Shown here: in pieces, positions 30,759 to 39,000 of the stretch | How positions within the stretch are numbered: position 1 is the stretch's first letter | How the letters are laid out: the number at the start of each line of letters is the position of its first letter | From: Candidatus Nanoarchaeia archaeon | GTDB lineage: Archaea > Nanobdellota > Nanobdellia > SCGC-AAA011-G17 > GW2011-AR17 | DNA: 50,532 nucleotides | Direction: 5' to 3' | Assembly (NCBI GenBank): GCA_028706745.1 | Contig: JAQTVM010000012.1 | Coordinates: forward strand, 1 to 50,532 | Notes under the pieces: generated by a model | The model's input: the letters and a program-made list of their open reading frames with translations, nothing else | What the model was told of the DNA's origin: nothing | The model's database searches: none | Translations under genes and position numbers: made by a program

Positions 30759-32045
30759 TCAAAAATATACTTCTTTTTTGTGAGTCAAAATCCATTCTTC
30801 CCTTGCCTGCCTTGCGCCCTGAATCTTGAACCTCAATCCTGATTTGCCAAGGAAGCTTTTCAACAGCTTTGCCTGCTTTTTGATTACGCCCTCATCAAAC
30901 TGATATTCTGAGAATGCTGTGCCGGGCTTTGGCACAAACGGGTTTATTGAAACATAAAACTTTGCCTTTGAAAGCCCCTTTGCTTTTATGATAAATTCGC
31001 ACATTTTCTTAATGTTTTCATCATTTTGTTCCGGAATTCCAATCATGAAATACGCTTTTATTGTCTCAAAAGACAAGTCATTTGCATTCTCAATGAAACG
31101 GAAGTACTGCTCGTCATCAACTCTTTTTCCGATATCAAACCTCAGCTTTTCATCGCATTCAGGCGCAATCGTCAAAGTGCGCTGCCCTCCTTTCCTTATT
31201 AATTCCAAAAAATCCCTGTCAGCAAGCTCAACCTTGATTGAAGGGACAGAGAATTCAAGATTATTTGAAAGCAGATACTTAAGAATCTCTTTTCTTTTCG
31301 GGTGAGTGAATGAGGCAGTGTAAATTATCACTTTATTCCTCTTGTTCAGCTTTATTCCCTTGTCAATAATCTCCTTTATCTTTTCAAGGCTTCTTAATCT
31401 TACTCCGCCTCTTGAAGGCATTGGGCAGAACTTGCAGACAAAAGGGCATCCTCTTTCCGGCTCAAGAAGGAATGCGTTTCCGAACACATATTCTTTTGGA
31501 ACATCAACAGGCAGCGGCTGATAAAGGGGATAAGGCGTGTCATCAAGGCTTTTCACATATGAGCAGGACGGATTATTTAAGCCGGGAACAAACACTCCCG
31601 GTATTTTTGAAATATTTTCAAGGAATTTAGGCTTGTCTTCTGTATAACAATCCAGTATCTTGGGCAAAATCTCTTCAGCATCGCCCATTACAAGAAAATC
31701 CATGTATTTTGAAAGAGCAGTAGGGTTTGCATTCACGCAGGGACCGCCTGCAAACAGTATCTGCTTCCTTTTTTCTTTTTCAATTGCGATTCCTGATTTT
31801 GCAAGCATTCCTTTTATATTGAAATAGTCAGGCTCGTACTGGAACGTGAAGCCGATGAGGTTTGCTGATATCTTTCCCTCATCAAGAAAAACGCGGTTGC
31901 ACATCCAGTTTGGAATGTTATTAACAAGATTATATATTATCAAAATCCCTAAGTTATAAGCGCCTCCAAACTTCTTGTTCGGATAGACAATGTCAAGCTG
32001 GTTTATTCCTTTCTTCCACTGCTTTTGCATTAATGGAAATTCCAT
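30759..32045 (-). CDS. B12-binding-like/radical SAM protein
   Basis: 428 residues. An N-terminal B12-binding-like Rossmann part (FAGGPCVNANPTALSKYMDF, LVMGDAEEILPKIL) precedes the radical SAM domain with EPERGCPFVCKFCPMPSRGG (CxxxCxxC for the 4Fe-4S cluster), VIIYTASFTHPKRKE and TLTIAPECDEKLR. Such enzymes methylate or rearrange varied substrates; this one cannot be assigned. Ends next to an AT-rich stretch with overlapping TATA-like elements. Confidence 0.88.
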   Translation of the reverse strand: MEFPLMQKQWKKGINQLDIVYPNKKFGGAYNLGILIIYNLVNNIPNWMCNRVFLDEGKISANLIGFTFQYEPDYFNIKGMLAKSGIAIEKEKRKQILFAGGPCVNANPTALSKYMDFLVMGDAEEILPKILDCYTEDKPKFLENISKIPGVFVPGLNNPSCSYVKSLDDTPYPLYQPLPVDVPKEYVFGNAFLLEPERGCPFVCKFCPMPSRGGVRLRSLEKIKEIIDKGIKLNKRNKVIIYTASFTHPKRKEILKYLLSNNLEFSVPSIKVELADRDFLELIRKGGQRTLTIAPECDEKLRFDIGKRVDDEQYFRFIENANDLSFETIKAYFMIGIPEQNDENIKKMCEFIIKAKGLSKAKFYVSINPFVPKPGTAFSEYQFDEGVIKKQAKLLKSFLGKSGLRFKIQGARQAREEWILTHKKEVYF

Positions 32046-32152
32046 GGAATTGAATAGAAAGGAAGTAGTTTATAAATCTTATAGAGAAAAAGGCGGTTGG
32101 GGAAATAAGGGTTTGTCACTCTTTGACTCACAGCCCCAAACCCCTCGTTGGC

Positions 32153-32165
32153 AGCCCGAAGGGCT
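32153..32165 (-). terminator. Short GC hairpin after the zinc-ribbon operon
   Basis: AGCCC/GGGCT around GAA, directly after the stop of the minus-strand membrane gene. Probable transcript end. Upstream of it, GGGG and CCCC tracts (about 32098-32145) give further pairing. Confidence 0.45.
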
Positions 32166-32166
32166 A

Positions 32167-32670
32167 CTAAATATTATTAGCCCTCTTTTTCAATTTTAGG
32201 TATATAAGCAGGACTAATGGGCATAAGGGCAATAATAAAAGCAATATAAAAGGTAATACAAAAAATATAGAGATAGTTATACCTAAAAATAGTTTGCTGA
32301 TTAACATTAGTTGTATGTAATCTAGAGGTATTCCTTTTGTGAAGGTAATCGCTGCTAAAAAGGATATAAAAATTGCTTCTAGGGCAAATGTCAGTAAAAT
32401 TTCAAATCTTAAGAAGAGGATAATTTTCTTTGATTGTCTTAGAAGAGATTTACATAAATAAAATATAACATAACTTATAATCCAGATACTAACGGGGATA
32501 TAGTAAGCAATAACCAACTTATTGGCTTCATCTATGGCTAGGTTTATTAAAAGAAAGTAGTGAAGTAATACAGGTAAAAATATTGCAAGGGTTATGCCTA
32601 TTTGAATGTTATTTTTTAAATCATTTAATATCTCCTCTTTTTTCTTATTTTCTTCCTCTCCCTTATTCAT
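32167..32670 (-). CDS. Membrane protein of the zinc-ribbon/transglutaminase operon
   Basis: 167 residues with a charged N terminus (MNKGEEENKKKEEILNDLKN) and four membrane helices. No family recognised. Start 32670 overlaps the end of the transglutaminase-like gene by 8 bp, so it is the third gene of the operon. AT-rich codons (ATA, TTA, AAA) match its two upstream partners and differ from most of the window. Confidence 0.6.
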   Translation of the reverse strand: MNKGEEENKKKEEILNDLKNNIQIGITLAIFLPVLLHYFLLINLAIDEANKLVIAYYIPVSIWIISYVIFYLCKSLLRQSKKIILFLRFEILLTFALEAIFISFLAAITFTKGIPLDYIQLMLISKLFLGITISIFFVLPFILLLLLPLCPLVLLIYLKLKKRANNI

Positions 32671-33838
32671 TTTCAAATACCTCGACTTTTTCTTTGGCAT
32701 TTTTTAATGCTTTTATGCTACCATCTAAATAATAAGTGATAAAATCATCATCCGTGAATAAATAACGGATATTCTTAAATTCGTTTGAACCCAATCCCGA
32801 ATAATACCCTCCCTGAGGCTCAACTATCTGGGCATTATTTGCATATGCTACACCCGAATAAGGATCTCCACTATTGGTTATTGCTACTTCACAATGTCCG
32901 CCAATCCCCTCTACATCGCCACAAACAACATGGAAATTGCAGGGACAATTTAATTCTTGAATTGCTGAAACTTCTACAGTAATATTCTTCTCAGAGCAGT
33001 TAGTTAAGGCACGTTCATATTCAGCTCTTAACCACGCAGACATAAAAAGTGAAAAGTCCTCACAATCACCTGTTTTTGTTTCCCAAAAGGTATTTACATC
33101 ATATATCTTATCAAGGCTTGTGGCATTGGATGTTGTACTATCATCTACCCATTTAAATCCAAGCTTGTCCATATCCATACCTATCTTATTAGCATTTATT
33201 ACACATTTCCATGGTGTTGGAAAACTGAGGGGACTCCTCGTTATATTGTGGATATCGGATAATCTTATTAAATCTAATTTTGCATTGCTGCTAACCCACC
33301 ATTGTAATTTTCCTATCTCTGATTTAATATCACTAACTTCTGTCCGAATAGCCGCCAATTGCTGAGTTTTTGTGTTCAATTCGGTTTGGATTTCTGCCTT
33401 CTCCACTTTTTCTTCAATCAAATCTGTTCTTACGCCAGATAATTCTCTTTCTTTTGTTACAACTATATCTTGCGTTTCCTTTAATTCAGCTTCTTTTTGC
33501 TCTCTTAATGCGATTTCTGCTTCTTTGCTTGTTTTTTCAGTATTAAAAAGCCCTATATACCTCTCTTTTTCCCCTTGTTCAACATTAAACTTTTCATAAT
33601 AGGTTTTGTATTCCTTGTTAAAATAATAATATTGGTAGGAAGTAAATGCTAGGGAAATAATCAAAAATATAACAAAACTAAATGCAAAATACTTTAATAT
33701 TTTATTGGCTGCGAGTGTAGTCCAAAAACTTGATTTCATCTCGTTATTCTTATCATTTATGTCTATCTTATTGCCACATTTTCGGCAAAACTTCTCTTTT
33801 CCTTCCAATTCTGTTCCGCATTTACTGCAATTCGCCAT
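32663..33838 (-). CDS. Zinc-ribbon, membrane-anchored transglutaminase-like protein
   Basis: 391 residues. Order: zinc ribbon (MANCSKCGTELEGKEKFCRKC), one membrane helix (about 46-66), a long coiled coil (about 80-178), then a transglutaminase-like domain with TKTGDCEDFSLFMSAWLRAE (Cys259), GIGGHCEVAI (His315) and QIVEPQGG (Glu340). The zinc ribbon would be cytoplasmic, the enzyme domain outside. Such domains cleave or crosslink proteins or act as peptidases. It sits between another zinc-ribbon membrane protein (upstream, 21-bp gap) and a membrane protein (overlap). Confidence 0.75.
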   Translation of the reverse strand: MANCSKCGTELEGKEKFCRKCGNKIDINDKNNEMKSSFWTTLAANKILKYFAFSFVIFLIISLAFTSYQYYYFNKEYKTYYEKFNVEQGEKERYIGLFNTEKTSKEAEIALREQKEAELKETQDIVVTKERELSGVRTDLIEEKVEKAEIQTELNTKTQQLAAIRTEVSDIKSEIGKLQWWVSSNAKLDLIRLSDIHNITRSPLSFPTPWKCVINANKIGMDMDKLGFKWVDDSTTSNATSLDKIYDVNTFWETKTGDCEDFSLFMSAWLRAEYERALTNCSEKNITVEVSAIQELNCPCNFHVVCGDVEGIGGHCEVAITNSGDPYSGVAYANNAQIVEPQGGYYSGLGSNEFKNIRYLFTDDDFITYYLDGSIKALKNAKEKVEVFENE

Positions 33839-33859
33839 TAGATTCACTTAATTGTCTGT

Positions 33860-35284
33860 TCAACACCCAACATCAGAGGGGCAATTTAAACAAGTTTCTC
33901 CTTGTTGTATTATTCCATCTCCGCATCTTGCGATAGTAGTCCCCGATGCAAAGGGACCAGGTACATCTCCTTCTATTGGGATGCATTCTTCACTACAAGT
34001 ACAATGCCCGCCTGTACAAGAGCATTCATGCGCACAAGGCTTAGCCGGATTATTTATCCAGATTTCACTGGGGCTTATTTCCTCTTCATATGCAAAGTTA
34101 TCTAACGTTAAAGTTAAATCACTGGAAATCTTACCCAACTCTTTGTAACTTATGTTTTTTACCGCACAATTAATTGTGCCTTCATAGGTATCGGAAGATA
34201 TTTGAACTATTCCATTATTATCGCATTCAATAGGATAAGCCCCTTCAGCAGAAAGAGTCAATACCTGTTTAGACAGCCTATCCCTATATCTAAAACAATC
34301 AGACATAGATGGCAAAATAGTGCCTGATTCACAATCTGTCATAAACCCTCCCCCTACCTCACAAATTAAAGCCCCATTAATACGAGAGATATTACCTCGG
34401 CTATTCCTTGCTTCTTTTGCAATTGTGATACTAAATTTTAATTCTCCAATACCTTGCAGATTAAATACAATTGGCTCTTGTTGGATATTTATGATTTTAA
34501 TAGGGGAAGGTGGATTTGAACCAGAATGAAGATTAGAGCCTATATATTCTTTATTCGGTGTATAAAATAATTTTGCTTTAATTTTAAGCGGAACTTGATA
34601 GCAATATTTTCCAGTAATCATCTTAACAATTTTAGCCCCTTCTACAATCTTTCCAACATATTGCAGAGGTCCAATTGTGATAGACTCCGAATTCTCATTT
34701 CCTGTGGATGGATCTATACCTTTAAGAGTAGGAATAAAAGGCTCATTTGCACCTGAAAAAAAGTAGGGCATTGTTGCATCCCCTGTTAGCTTTATTTTAA
34801 CTTCATTAGCAGGTATATCTTCTGGTAATCTATTAGTAATTTTAACACTAATAGGAATAGGATCATTTATGCTATAAGGCTCCGACTCGTTTTTCAAAGG
34901 CTCTTCAAATATTACATCAATTGTTTTATTACCTGTAAAAGCATAATATCCTGTTGTATCAGCTTCTATCTGCTCTTTTAGATTAAGCCATTGTTGTTCT
35001 GATATAGGTGGCGTATTCTGAATAATCTCAGAAAGGCTATCAGGCTCAGTCTTATCTATGATTACAAAAATGGAAAAAAGAATAAGGGATATAGCAAATA
35101 GCGCAGTGCCGAGATAAAACATATACTTTGTCAATTTGCCTGCTTTTCGGGGAATTATCCCTTCTTTCTCTTCGTTGCAAAAAGCAGGCAATTTAAACCC
35201 GCAGTTTATACAATAAAGGTCATTGTTTTTAACTTCTGCACCACACTTTGGGCATCTTCTTATTAATAACCCCTCTTTTTCCAT
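33860..35284 (-). CDS. Zinc-ribbon membrane protein with extracellular domains
   Basis: 474 residues. A cytosolic zinc ribbon (RCPKCGAEVKNNDLYCINCG), one helix (about 54-75), an extracellular beta-rich region and a Cys-rich C terminus (CAHECSCTGGHCTCSEEC, CGDGIIQQGETCLNCPSDVG). The CGDGIIQQGE motif resembles the disulfide repeat in the MopE-like protein at 1.1-3.6 kb. First gene of the three-gene operon. Function unknown; the topology suggests a surface receptor or scaffold for the transglutaminase-like protein. Confidence 0.65.
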   Translation of the reverse strand: MEKEGLLIRRCPKCGAEVKNNDLYCINCGFKLPAFCNEEKEGIIPRKAGKLTKYMFYLGTALFAISLILFSIFVIIDKTEPDSLSEIIQNTPPISEQQWLNLKEQIEADTTGYYAFTGNKTIDVIFEEPLKNESEPYSINDPIPISVKITNRLPEDIPANEVKIKLTGDATMPYFFSGANEPFIPTLKGIDPSTGNENSESITIGPLQYVGKIVEGAKIVKMITGKYCYQVPLKIKAKLFYTPNKEYIGSNLHSGSNPPSPIKIINIQQEPIVFNLQGIGELKFSITIAKEARNSRGNISRINGALICEVGGGFMTDCESGTILPSMSDCFRYRDRLSKQVLTLSAEGAYPIECDNNGIVQISSDTYEGTINCAVKNISYKELGKISSDLTLTLDNFAYEEEISPSEIWINNPAKPCAHECSCTGGHCTCSEECIPIEGDVPGPFASGTTIARCGDGIIQQGETCLNCPSDVGC

Positions 35285-35338
35285 TTTGATAGGTATTTGA
35301 TAGGTTTTCTTTTATTTAAAACTATCCTTAAATCTCAG

Positions 35339-35617
35339 ATGGACAATGACAAGCTTTCTCTCGTCGCCCGCTCCAAAAACCGCAGAAAAATAATTTTTGT
35401 GCTGGAATCAAACAAAATGCCTTCACAGCTTAAGAAAGAGCTGAAACTGGAAGATTCAAATGTGGCAAGAGCATTAAGGGAGCTTCAAAAAGCAGGATTA
35501 ATTCGCTGCATAACCGGCTCTGCTAAAATGGGCAGAATCTACCAGCTTACGAATGAAGGCAGAGAAATAAGAAAAGAGTTGATTGCGATGAATCTGCAAA
35601 ATAATATAGCTCAATAA
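35339..35617 (+). CDS. Winged-helix DNA-binding protein
   Basis: 92 residues: LVARSKNRRKIIFVLESNKM, then KELKLEDSNVARALRELQKA and YQLTNEGREIRKELIAM, a compact MarR/ArsR-like winged helix. No sensor domain or Cys is visible. Divergent from the zinc-ribbon operon with a TTTATTTAAA element between (35310-35319) that may serve both; it could regulate that operon. ATG 35339 is set by this spacing; the frame to 35297 is unsupported. Confidence 0.72.
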   Translation: MDNDKLSLVARSKNRRKIIFVLESNKMPSQLKKELKLEDSNVARALRELQKAGLIRCITGSAKMGRIYQLTNEGREIRKELIAMNLQNNIAQ

Positions 35618-35670
35618 TAGAAATTAACAACTTAATACGGGACGGCCGCCTTCTCCACTACAGCCCGCTT

Positions 35671-35693
35671 ACTGCCAACTACAAACTACCTGC
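35671..35693 (-). repeat. GTAGTTGG-type short repeat, copy 2
   Basis: On the minus strand: GCAGGTAGTTTGTAGTTGGC. Lies between two convergent genes (35617 and 35698). Related to copies near 30.27 and 37.4 kb. Confidence 0.35.
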
Positions 35694-35697
35694 TTCG

Positions 35698-36426
35698 TCA
35701 ACCCATGTAATTAATATCCTTAATCTGCTTGTGGTCTTTTGTCTTCTTGGTCTGGTCCATCAGGGTTTTCAGCTTTGCCTCAAACTGCTGCGCAGCCTCA
35801 AGCAAGGGCTTTGGATCTAATTTCAAGCCAAGGTAAGAATCCAATACCTGCACTACTTTTGCAGCAGATGTGCTGTCAGGCAATTGCGAATGCGTCTCGA
35901 TAAATACTCCGACTATGTTCATTTCCTTTTCTTTCAAAACAAGCCCTGCTGTCACGCCAACGATTATTCCCTCTTTAAGCGGCGTTACCTTTGATTCATC
36001 CATCTTTTTTCTTGATTTCACATCATTTGTGTAATAATATACATTTGAGGTTTCGCCTTTTGACATTATGCCTTCAATAGTAATCAGCTGCTTTGCGCTC
36101 AATGTCTCGTAAAGCGAAAGAATCGCATTTGAAATGTCCCACTCAATTCCGCGCACATCGCTCAATGCATGCACTATTATTATGTTTTCCTTCTCTGCAT
36201 AGAATATCTCAAGAGGCTGTATTACTTTTGAGTCATGCACAGCTGCAATAGGCACTAATTTATTCGACCATATGAATCCTATTGACTTTGCATTCAAATG
36301 CTTTATCAGGAATTCTGTTGTTATTGTTGAAATAAGCCCCAGTCCGGGAAATCCCTCTATGATTGTCGGATTTTTTGGCTTTTGCGACAAGACTAGCTGC
36401 ATTGGCTCTTTTTGTGTGTTTTCCAT
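35698..36426 (-). CDS. PAC2-family protein, second copy
   Basis: 242 residues. PTIIEGFPGLGLISTITTEF is the PAC2 signature, with IITVEGI-type strand (LITIEGIMSKGE) and LPDSTSAAKVVQVLDSYLGL near the end. The C terminus is IKDINYMG, like the MTYFG of the first PAC2 protein. Two PAC2 proteins fit the archaeal PbaA/PbaB pattern of proteasome partners. No proteasome gene is in the window. Confidence 0.87.
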   Translation of the reverse strand: MENTQKEPMQLVLSQKPKNPTIIEGFPGLGLISTITTEFLIKHLNAKSIGFIWSNKLVPIAAVHDSKVIQPLEIFYAEKENIIIVHALSDVRGIEWDISNAILSLYETLSAKQLITIEGIMSKGETSNVYYYTNDVKSRKKMDESKVTPLKEGIIVGVTAGLVLKEKEMNIVGVFIETHSQLPDSTSAAKVVQVLDSYLGLKLDPKPLLEAAQQFEAKLKTLMDQTKKTKDHKQIKDINYMG

Positions 36427-36480
36427 GCCAGTTTATCTGTTTAAAGCATATTTATAGATTTCTATACTGCAGTATAATCG

Positions 36481-37341
36481 TCAGAAAAGAGCGAATATAA
36501 TCATATTTCCGTATATCAGCGTAATAACTGTGCCGGCAAGTATTGCAAGAAGGAACTTTATGCCCCTTTTTACAAGTACTGTCTTAACTTTTGCTTTTTT
36601 CAGCGCGGCAATCTGTTCAAGCGTAAGCCCGCAGTCTTTTTTGCTGCAAATAATTTTTTCTTTATGCTTTATTTCCTCAGCAGCCCAGTCACCTTCTGTA
36701 AGCTTTGAAACAGGCACTTTTTCATACATTCCCGCTTTCTCAGCGCCCTTGATGAACATAAACAGCAGGAAGTAGGCAAAAATAACAATCGAGGCATAAA
36801 ACATCATTATTGCCGTCAACCCTGACGAAAACAATGCTATTATCAGGGCTGTTACAACCAGCGCAATGCCGAAAATGTAAATCCCCATTCTGCTTATTAC
36901 CTCTTCTTTGACAGCCTTAATTGCTTTCTTGAAGCGCCTGATAAAAACGTAAATGCTCCATAACATTCCGTATATGCCCCCTGCAATGAATATGTTTGCA
37001 GTCAGCGCAAGCAAATAGGGAAAATTTCCGAAATAAGCAAAAGGCGGCGTTGCAAAAGCAGCACCAAGCCCCATTGCAATCTTTGCATCTCCGCCACCCC
37101 ACTGCCTTGAATAATAAATCAGGATTCCGAACACGTACATTGCTGCAAATCCCATAATTCCGTAAAGCGTGTAAAGCCAGGCGCTGTAGATGATTGAATG
37201 CAGCACCCTGATTCCAAGCGCAGATATAATGAATCCGCAGCTCAGCCAGTCAGGTATTTCGCCTGTCTTGAAATCAGTGTATGTTGCAATAATAAGAACG
37301 AGCAATGCCAGCACAACGAGTATAATGCCTGTAATCATCAA
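36481..37341 (-). CDS. Type IV prepilin peptidase (A24, FlaK/PibD-like)
   Basis: 286 residues, about six to eight helices. YTDFKTGEIPDW supplies Asp23 and WGGGDAKIAMG the GxGD Asp85, the two catalytic aspartates. It cuts class III signal peptides of archaellins and pilins. Candidate substrates in the window are the proteins at 17701-18891 and the set at 40.3-41.9 kb. A hydrophilic insert around residues 180-235 includes ICSKKDCGLT and may be cytosolic. Confidence 0.88.
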   Translation of the reverse strand: MMITGIILVVLALLVLIIATYTDFKTGEIPDWLSCGFIISALGIRVLHSIIYSAWLYTLYGIMGFAAMYVFGILIYYSRQWGGGDAKIAMGLGAAFATPPFAYFGNFPYLLALTANIFIAGGIYGMLWSIYVFIRRFKKAIKAVKEEVISRMGIYIFGIALVVTALIIALFSSGLTAIMMFYASIVIFAYFLLFMFIKGAEKAGMYEKVPVSKLTEGDWAAEEIKHKEKIICSKKDCGLTLEQIAALKKAKVKTVLVKRGIKFLLAILAGTVITLIYGNMIIFALF

Positions 37342-37380
37342 TATTTCTAGGGCTTTTTGGTTTAAAAAGAATTCGATTTA

Positions 37381-37436
37381 GCCTGTAGCTTGCAGCTTGT
37401 AGTAACTACCTGCTACTAACCACCAACTATCGACTA
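37381..37436 (-). repeat. GTAGTTGG-type short repeat, copy 3
   Basis: On the minus strand: ATAGTTGGTGGTTAGTAGC, then AGGTAGTTACTACAAGCTGC. Similar strings occur near 30.27 and 35.68 kb. It lies between the divergent prepilin peptidase and radical SAM genes. Confidence 0.4.
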
Positions 37437-37481
37437 AGTTTCCGATAAATTTATAACCAAATACCCTAAAATACCTCTGAA

Positions 37482-38591
37482 ATGTACTTCCACATCATAA
37501 CTTCAATTGACTGCAACTCAGAATGCAGGTACTGCTATAAGAAAAGCTGTGATGACTTTGGCAATGACTTAAACAAGACATTCAAGTTTGATTTTTCAAT
37601 GCCTGCGAGAATCAAATATTCAATAGAACAGCTGAAGCAGTTTCTTGCAAGAAGCAAAACAAGGCATACTCTGACATTCTACGGCGGAGAGCCTTTGATG
37701 GACATTGAGAAAATAAAAGAGATTATGGATAATGTTGATGCAAGGTATATGATGCAGACAAACGGCAAGCTGCTTGACAAGCTGCCCAAGGAATACATAA
37801 ACCGCTTTGAATTAATGCTTATCTCAATTGACGGCGATAAGAAGCTAACTGACTTCAACAGGGGGGAAGGAACATATGACAAAGTGATTTCAAACATTTC
37901 CCTGATAAGAAAGAACGGATTTAAGGGAGAATTAATCGCAAGAATGGTTGTTGACGAGCATTCAAATGTATTCGAAAGCGTTAATCACCTCTTTTCAACA
38001 GGATTTGACGCAGTGCACTGGCAGCTGGATGCAGGATTTTATCAGCAGGATTTTAAGCAGAGGAACTTTAAGGAATTCAGCAAAAAATACAATTCAGAAG
38101 TATCAGGGCTTCTTGATTACTGGCTAAATGAAATGAAAAAAGGAAAAGTATTGAAAATATATCCTTTCCTTGGAATCTTTGAAAGCTTGTATTACAGCAA
38201 GACAGAAAAGCTGAGATGCGGAAGCGGCTTTGCAAATTACACAATAGCCCCTGACGGAAAAATATCAGTCTGCCCCATAATGCACGATGCAACAGTGTTC
38301 CAGGTTGGAGACATATTAAAAGACAATCCTGATAATTTAAAGCAGATATTTGTTGAAGAGCCGTGCACTTCCTGCGATATCTATGGCTTGTGCGGCGGAA
38401 GATGCCTGTATGCAAACAAGGCAAGCCTATGGCCAAAAGAAGGGCAGGACTTGATTTGTTTTACAGTGAGGCATTTGATTGATGCAATAAGAACTAAATT
38501 GCCTGAAATAAGGGCTTTAATATCAGAAGGAAAAATCACTGAAACACAATTCAGCTATGAGAAATACACGGGGCCTGAGATTATTCCCTGA
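37482..38591 (+). CDS. Radical SAM/SPASM protein, archaeal peptide-modifying type (TIGR04084-like)
   Basis: 369 residues. MYFHIITSIDCNSECRYCYK gives the cluster motif (Cys11, Cys15, Cys18); TFYGGEPLMD and MLISIDGDKKLTD are domain motifs; the SPASM Cys set includes LRCGSGFANYTIAPDGKISV, CPIMHD and CTSCDIYGLCGGRCLY. This matches the archaeal family with presumed peptide or protein modification. Substrate unknown. TATA box at 37448-37455. Ends overlapping a convergent surface-protein gene by 11 bp. Confidence 0.88.
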   Translation: MYFHIITSIDCNSECRYCYKKSCDDFGNDLNKTFKFDFSMPARIKYSIEQLKQFLARSKTRHTLTFYGGEPLMDIEKIKEIMDNVDARYMMQTNGKLLDKLPKEYINRFELMLISIDGDKKLTDFNRGEGTYDKVISNISLIRKNGFKGELIARMVVDEHSNVFESVNHLFSTGFDAVHWQLDAGFYQQDFKQRNFKEFSKKYNSEVSGLLDYWLNEMKKGKVLKIYPFLGIFESLYYSKTEKLRCGSGFANYTIAPDGKISVCPIMHDATVFQVGDILKDNPDNLKQIFVEEPCTSCDIYGLCGGRCLYANKASLWPKEGQDLICFTVRHLIDAIRTKLPEIRALISEGKITETQFSYEKYTGPEIIP

Positions 38592-39000
38592 CTTTTGTGG
38601 TTATCACGCGCATTATTCCTGTATAGTTGCCGTAGGGCATGTCAGCAGGCATTTGAACTGTTATGCCTATCTCTTTGGTTTCCCCTATTTGCAGCAAGGC
38701 GGGATTTTCTGATGCGCTTGTGTATTCCTTAAGCTGTCCAATTGGAACAAACTTGACAGCTATCGGAAACTCCTGTTCATTGCTGATAAGAATTTTCTTG
38801 CTTCCTGAGCCTCCCGGGAATATCATGCCGAAAAACAGCTTTTCAGAGTCAACTGCAATGCCAACTTTGTCGCCAACTCTTGCCTCCATCTCAATATCCC
38901 TTATTCCTATTGTTGTCATTGTGTTGTAAGCAATAGACACAATGCCGATTGTTGTGAATGCCAGAATAAGTATTATGAGCACTGCATTTATTTTTTTCAT
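38581..39000 (-). CDS. Small anchored surface protein with Ig-like domain
   Basis: 139 residues: an N-terminal helix (INAVLIILILAFTTIGIVSI), then a beta domain with GSKKILISNEQEFPIAVKFV and YGNYTGIMRVITTKV, as in Ig-like NEW1/COG1470-type domains. Start overlaps the end of the larger Ig-like protein (ATGA), so both are coupled. Possibly a partner in surface assembly. Unknown function. Confidence 0.65.
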   Translation of the reverse strand: MKKINAVLIILILAFTTIGIVSIAYNTMTTIGIRDIEMEARVGDKVGIAVDSEKLFFGMIFPGGSGSKKILISNEQEFPIAVKFVPIGQLKEYTSASENPALLQIGETKEIGITVQMPADMPYGNYTGIMRVITTKVRE

